DNA of 64,000 bases from RYN-230 sp963834705 (GTDB taxonomy: Bacteria; Actinomycetota; Actinomycetes; Streptosporangiales; Streptosporangiaceae), in the NCBI GenBank assembly GCA_963834705.1, contig CAWICV010000012.1, positions 372,001-436,000 on the forward strand, in the 5' to 3' direction. The notes under the pieces were generated by a model, which was not told the origin of the DNA, did no database searches, and saw only the letters and a program-made list of their open reading frames with translations. How positions within the stretch are numbered: position 1 is the first letter of the stretch; each line of letters starts with the position of its first letter. This document shows positions 60,975 through 64,000 of this stretch, piece after piece. The position numbers were made by a program, and so were the translations under genes.

Positions 60975-61330
60975 GGCCTGGCCCCAGCAGCAGCACCAGC
61001 CTGGGCTATCGCTTCATCGATGGTGGGGCAGATCTGCAGCCAGTGGTCCAGGTCCATCAGGGCCAGGATGCGCAGCACGGCGCCGTCGGGTATCACCAGC
61101 CGCAGCTGAACTCCGCGCTCCATGGCGTCCAGGTAGGCGCCGGCCAGCATGCGGACGCCGGACAGATCGCAGTATCTGGTGCTGGTCAGGTCCGCGATCA
61201 CCACCGTCGCAGACGTGGATACCGCCGCCAGTCGCCCGGCGAGGCGGTGGCAGTTGACCAGGTCGATCTCGGGCGGCATGGCCACGACCACTGGCGGGCC
61301 CAGACCGCTGGCATCCTGACTCTTGGCCAT
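60971..61330 (-). CDS. STAS-domain protein (anti-anti-sigma-like)
   Basis: 119 aa from ATG 61330 with GGAGGTGAG upstream. VVVAMPPEIDLVNCHRLAGR, VVIADLTSTRYCDLSGVRML (phosphorylatable Ser in DLSG) and the C-terminal helix ILALMDLDHWLQICPTIDEA. RsbV/SpoIIAA-type switch protein that would sequester an anti-sigma factor when unphosphorylated. No kinase/phosphatase partner is in view. Confidence 0.85.
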   Translation of the reverse strand: MAKSQDASGLGPPVVVAMPPEIDLVNCHRLAGRLAAVSTSATVVIADLTSTRYCDLSGVRMLAGAYLDAMERGVQLRLVIPDGAVLRILALMDLDHWLQICPTIDEAIAQAGAAAGARP

Positions 61331-61528
61331 GAGCTCACCTCCGCGACCCTGGCCGCGATCCCGGAGCCGTCCGTCAACGGCATGAGTCAGCCAGGACCGC
61401 GGCTGGCTCAACAATCGTTTCAAATATTACGCATTGTCCGGCGTTCGTGGATGCAGACAGCCAGAGATGTCATCGGCCGAGCGGGCACAGCCGCGATCAG
61501 CAGGGCAGAAGGCGGGGATTCCCACCGC

Positions 61529-61909
61529 TCAGTTTGCGGCCGCCTCCTGGCACGCCTGTACCGCCTGGGCCTGGGTGTCGTAGACCGGGAGCACCTTGGT
61601 CAGCCCGGTGGCCTCCAGGACGGCCCGGCCCTGCCGAGACGGCGCGGCCAGGGCCAGGCACCGCTGGCTGGCACGGGCCCGGTGCCAGATTCCGACCAGG
61701 ACACCCACGCCAGTCGAGTCGATGAAGCTCACGCTGGACAGGTTCACGACCAGGCCGCGATCAATTTCGTCGGTGATGACCCGCAGCAGTCCAGCCCGGA
61801 GTGAGGCGCTGGTGGACACGTCCACTTCCCCGGTCACCGTCACGACGGCGATGCCGCCGTCGAGCCGGTATTCCAGGGACAATCCGTCTGGGACGCCAAC
61901 AGGGCTCAT
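61529..61909 (-). CDS. STAS-domain anti-sigma-factor antagonist
   Basis: 126 aa from ATG 61909. Classical pattern: GIAVVTVTGEVDVSTSASLR, LVVNLSSVSFIDSTGVGVLV (Ser in DSTG) and LEATGLTKVLPVYDTQAQAV. Closer to canonical RsbV than the preceding STAS gene. The 198 bp between them include an AT-rich promoter patch (about 61410-61436). Confidence 0.92.
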   Translation of the reverse strand: MSPVGVPDGLSLEYRLDGGIAVVTVTGEVDVSTSASLRAGLLRVITDEIDRGLVVNLSSVSFIDSTGVGVLVGIWHRARASQRCLALAAPSRQGRAVLEATGLTKVLPVYDTQAQAVQACQEAAAN

Positions 61910-62028
61910 AACTTGATCCGCACTACCCCGGTGAGCACGAACTAACCACCGGACGGACGACGGACACAAGATCAAGGCCCGGCTCGCCGTGTGCGGCAAC
62001 CGGGCCTGTTACCTACTGCTTCGTTTTG

Positions 62029-62101
62029 TAGCCCCGACCGGATTTGAACCGGCGCTACCGCCTTGAGAGGGCGGCGTCCTGGGCCGCTAGACGACGGGGC
62101 C
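62029..62101 (-). tRNA. tRNA-Glu (CTC)
   Basis: 73 nt on the minus strand. Acceptor GGCCCCG pairs with CGGGGCT (one G-T at 1-72), D-loop with GTCTAGCGGCCCAGGAC, anticodon stem CCGCC/GGCGG around CTCTCAA (anticodon CTC), T-loop TTCAAAT. Discriminator A; CCA is not encoded. Confidence 0.95.
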
Positions 62102-62256
62102 AGGAACTGCGTTTGCCAGACACTGCATGGTAGGGCACCGCGAACAGTGACGCCAAACCGGGCGCGGCGGCCCAGCTCCGGGGCGGCGGCTTCCAGATTT
62201 CTGGAAGCTGCCGGGGCGACCGCATGCTGTCCACCTTTACGGGTACTTGGCAGCCC

Positions 62257-62571
62257 ATGTTGGCATTCATTGTTGTTCTGCTGATCGTGGGACTGATCGC
62301 CGGTGCGCTGGCTCGCCTGCTGGTGCCCGGCCGCGACCCCATCGGGTTCCTCGGGACCATCGTCCTGGGCGTGCTGGGGTCCTTCGTCGGCGGGATCGTG
62401 CTGAACCTGATCGAGTACCACAAGATGTTCACGCACTCGATCCGGCTGGCCGGCATCATTGGCTCGATCATCGGCGCCATCATCCTGCTGATCCTGTACC
62501 GGCTGTCCGGGCATGAGCGGGGTCACCGGCGGAGCGGCTACCGGCGCGGCTACCGCCGCTCCTGGCGCTGA
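62257..62571 (+). CDS. GlsB/YeaQ/YmgE-family small membrane protein
   Basis: 104 aa from ATG 62257 (an upstream ATG 62224 is possible). Three helices: MLAFIVVLLIVGLIAGALAR, GFLGTIVLGVLGSFVGGIVL, AGIIGSIIGAIILLILYRLS, with the family signature ALARLLVPGRDPIGFLGTIV. Known as transglycosylase-associated stress proteins; function unclear. The basic Arg/Tyr-rich tail (RRSGYRRGYRRSWR) is unusual. Confidence 0.88.
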   Translation: MLAFIVVLLIVGLIAGALARLLVPGRDPIGFLGTIVLGVLGSFVGGIVLNLIEYHKMFTHSIRLAGIIGSIIGAIILLILYRLSGHERGHRRSGYRRGYRRSWR

Positions 62572-62685
62572 CCCCCAAGCTGACCTACCCACCCAGCGTG
62601 CCTGGCCGTCGCGGGCGGCCAGGCACCGGACTGCGGCGGCGCGTTCCCGTGACGGCCGTGCGCCGGCGGGATGGACCGGCCACGG

Positions 62686-62700
62686 ACTGGCGTTCGGCAA
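62686..62700. repeat. 15-bp motif ACTRGCGTTCGGCAA, copy 3
   Basis: ACTGGCGTTCGGCAA ends two bases before ATG 62703 of the cupin gene, so it lies where a -10 element of a leaderless transcript would be. Confidence 0.6.
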
Positions 62701-62702
62701 GT

Positions 62703-63110
62703 ATGGATGTTGCCGAGGCGGTGCGGGCGTGGCAGCTGAAGCCGCACCCGGAGGGCGGGTTTTTCCGTGAGACCTACCGGTCAGCGCTGAACACGGCCCC
62801 GGCGGGCTGGCCGGGTGAGCGGGCGCTGGCCACCGCGATCCTGTACCTGCTGCCGGCCGGCCAGCGGTCGGCCTGGCACCGGGTGCGCGGTGACGAGCTG
62901 TGGCTGTGGCAGGGCGGCGCGGCCATGGCGCTGCGGATCGCCGGAGAGACCCGGCTGGTCGGGCCGGACCCGGCGGCCGGGCAGCAGCCCCAGGTCCTGG
63001 TGCCGGCCGGCGCCTGGCAGTCAGCCACGCCGTGCGCGGGACCGTGGTCGCTGGCCGCCTGCCTGGTCACGCCGGGCTTCGACGTCGCCGACTTCGAGCT
63101 CCGGAAATGA
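62703..63110 (+). CDS. Cupin_5 (DUF985) family protein
   Basis: 135 aa. AWQLKPHPEGGFFRETYRSA, TAILYLLPAGQRSAWHRVRG and DELWLWQGGAAMALRI, then VPAGAWQSATPCAGPWSLAA and VTPGFDVADFELR: the full DUF985 pattern. Small cupin barrel of unknown substrate. The mRNA may be leaderless, since no Shine-Dalgarno is present. Confidence 0.9.
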   Translation: MDVAEAVRAWQLKPHPEGGFFRETYRSALNTAPAGWPGERALATAILYLLPAGQRSAWHRVRGDELWLWQGGAAMALRIAGETRLVGPDPAAGQQPQVLVPAGAWQSATPCAGPWSLAACLVTPGFDVADFELRK

Positions 63111-63111
63111 A

Positions 63112-63140
63112 AAACCGGCAGGCCGCTGACCTGCCGGTTT
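63112..63140. terminator. Hairpin terminator between cupin gene and tRNA-Gln
   Basis: AAACCGGCAGG (63112-63122) and CCTGCCGGTTT (63130-63140) pair perfectly over 11 bp around a 7-nt loop. The stem has A/T ends that serve as a short T-run in both directions, so it can end both the cupin gene and the convergent tRNA-Gln. Confidence 0.88.
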
Positions 63141-63147
63141 GGTACTG

Positions 63148-63219
63148 CTGGGGTACCAGGACTCGAACCTAGACTAACGGGGCCAGAACCCGTCGGGCTG
63201 CCAATTACCCCATACCCCA
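63148..63219 (-). tRNA. tRNA-Gln (CTG)
   Basis: 72 nt on the minus strand. Acceptor TGGGGTA pairs with TACCCCA (T1-A72 is typical for tRNA-Gln), anticodon stem CGGG/CCCG around TTCTGGC (anticodon CTG), T-loop TTCGAGT, discriminator G; CCA not encoded. Confidence 0.95.
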
Positions 63220-63291
63220 TCGCGGTGGGCGACGCTCCGCCACGCGCCTGTGCAGTGTAGCCGAAACCGGGACCCTCCCGCGAAACACCTT

Positions 63292-64000
63292 TCAGGTGAC
63301 CGGCCCGGTCGGGGCCGGGACGAGCAGCCGCCGGGTGGTCTCCAGGCCCCACGCGTCCAGGTTGCGCAGCCCATCGCCGGACGAACGCAGGCCGCCGTAC
63401 CGCTCGACCAGCGCGGCCCAGTCCTCGCGGCGCTGCACCCCGGGCCGGGCCAGCAGGCAGTCCGGGTCGTTGACCCAGAACCGGCCCTGCTGCCAGGCCC
63501 GGGCCATCGTGTTCCGGGCCGCGTTGCGCTGCGCGGGCTGCGACGGGTTGCCGTCGGCTGGCTCGTAACCGGTGGCGATGTCCGGGCCGACCCGCATCGC
63601 GTCGACCAGGCCCACCGAGGGCAGGATGGGCGCGCCGCAGCCGACCAGCAGCGCGTCCGGGCCGATCGCGTCCCGGATCAGCCGCAGCCCGCGCCGGTAA
63701 GCCTGCACCCCGGTGACGTCGTCGTGGCGGCGCCCCTCACAAGCACCCGCGTACATGAAGTCGATCTTGAAGTAGTCGACGCCCCAGCCCCGCATGGCGC
63801 GCAGCACGCCGCTCAGGTACCCGGCCGCGTCCGGGTGGGTCACGTCCAGCGCGGTGCACTCCTGGCGGCACACGGTACCGGCGTAGACCGGGTCGCCGGA
63901 CGTGTCCCGCACCACCCAACTGGGATGATCGCGCAGCAGGTCACTGGCCCGGCCGACCAGCATCGGCGCGATCCACAGGCCGGCCCGCCGGCCCGCGTCG
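63292..64000 (-). CDS. Alpha-galactosidase-like glycoside hydrolase (clan GH-D), 5' end outside window
   Basis: At least 236 C-terminal residues; the frame is open to the right edge, reading GLWIAPMLVG near 63960. Clan GH-D motifs are GWGVDYFKIDFMYAGACEGR (nucleophile Asp in KIDF), LLVGCGAPILPSVGLVDAMR and RVGPDIATGYEP (second catalytic Asp). Then MARAWQQGRFWVNDPDCLLA. Family GH36/GH27-like retaining alpha-galactosidase or relative. The usual C-terminal beta-domain seems short or absent. Confidence 0.82.
   Translation of the reverse strand, partial: DAGRRAGLWIAPMLVGRASDLLRDHPSWVVRDTSGDPVYAGTVCRQECTALDVTHPDAAGYLSGVLRAMRGWGVDYFKIDFMYAGACEGRRHDDVTGVQAYRRGLRLIRDAIGPDALLVGCGAPILPSVGLVDAMRVGPDIATGYEPADGNPSQPAQRNAARNTMARAWQQGRFWVNDPDCLLARPGVQRREDWAALVERYGGLRSSGDGLRNLDAWGLETTRRLLVPAPTGPVT

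Overview
The window is about 64 kb of very GC-rich DNA with dense overlapping stop/start junctions, GTG starts and an actinobacterial gene order (plsC-gpsA-ddl, HU, leuCD divergent from an IclR regulator). Carotenoid genes use heterodimeric lycopene cyclases and a B12-type MerR regulator, and there are LuxR-type ATPases and SigB-style STAS proteins. All this points to a chromosomal segment of a filamentous or soil actinomycete. I cannot fix the genus from sequence alone. There are no transposases, integrases, CRISPR arrays or phage genes, but there are many decayed genes.

Layout. 1-9.7 kb is housekeeping: end of plsC, gpsA, a stub of a Cys/Met PLP enzyme, ddl, a cold-shock-like protein, HU, leuD/leuC, the IclR regulator, and the three-gene proton-translocating transhydrogenase pntAA-pntAB-pntB. 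9.7-17.6 kb holds two catabolic operons on the minus strand. The first runs FadR-type regulator, class III CoA-transferase, a leaderless solute-binding-like protein, enoyl-CoA hydratase and a DUF4432 mutarotase-like protein. The second runs FAH hydrolase, SDR (with one frameshift) and aldo/keto reductase, resembling part of the oxidative L-fucose route. 17.6-19.7 kb is a patchy zone with a gene remnant, a universal stress protein and two small membrane proteins.

19.8-29.8 kb is a glycan-use island: ABC importer (two permeases and a lipoprotein binder, no ATPase), LacI regulator, a GH30 enzyme with CBM2, a deletion-derived GH30 pseudogene and a GH3 glucosidase/xylosidase. The divergent SBP-lacI control region is duplicated upstream of the GH3 gene, with both flanking genes reduced to stubs. 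29.8-41.7 kb carries mixed small enzymes and regulators (VOC proteins, DUF5996, a large LuxR ATPase, DUF4242, a histidine kinase, two COG4315 proteins, an HTH protein with a perfect 20-bp palindrome, DinB, a class II aldolase). 41.8-46.6 kb has glgX and a GH63-like glucosidase. 47-48.6 kb has a DUF929 thioredoxin-like protein and a secreted-protein pseudogene.

48.6-61.9 kb is the most interesting part: a light/B12 carotenoid island. On the minus strand crtI, litR (B12-binding MerR) and cbiZ (cobinamide salvage) lie in one operon. Divergently, crtB-crtE-crtU-crtYc-crtYd-acyltransferase-GT2-P450 are coupled almost base to base. Then come a MerR-DICT regulator, a small membrane protein, an ECF sigma factor and two STAS proteins. 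The gene set predicts a carotenoid with aromatic/cyclic ends that is hydroxylated, glycosylated and acylated. The window closes with tRNA-Glu(CTC), a GlsB-like membrane protein, a DUF985 cupin, tRNA-Gln(CTG) and the 3' part of an alpha-galactosidase-like gene.
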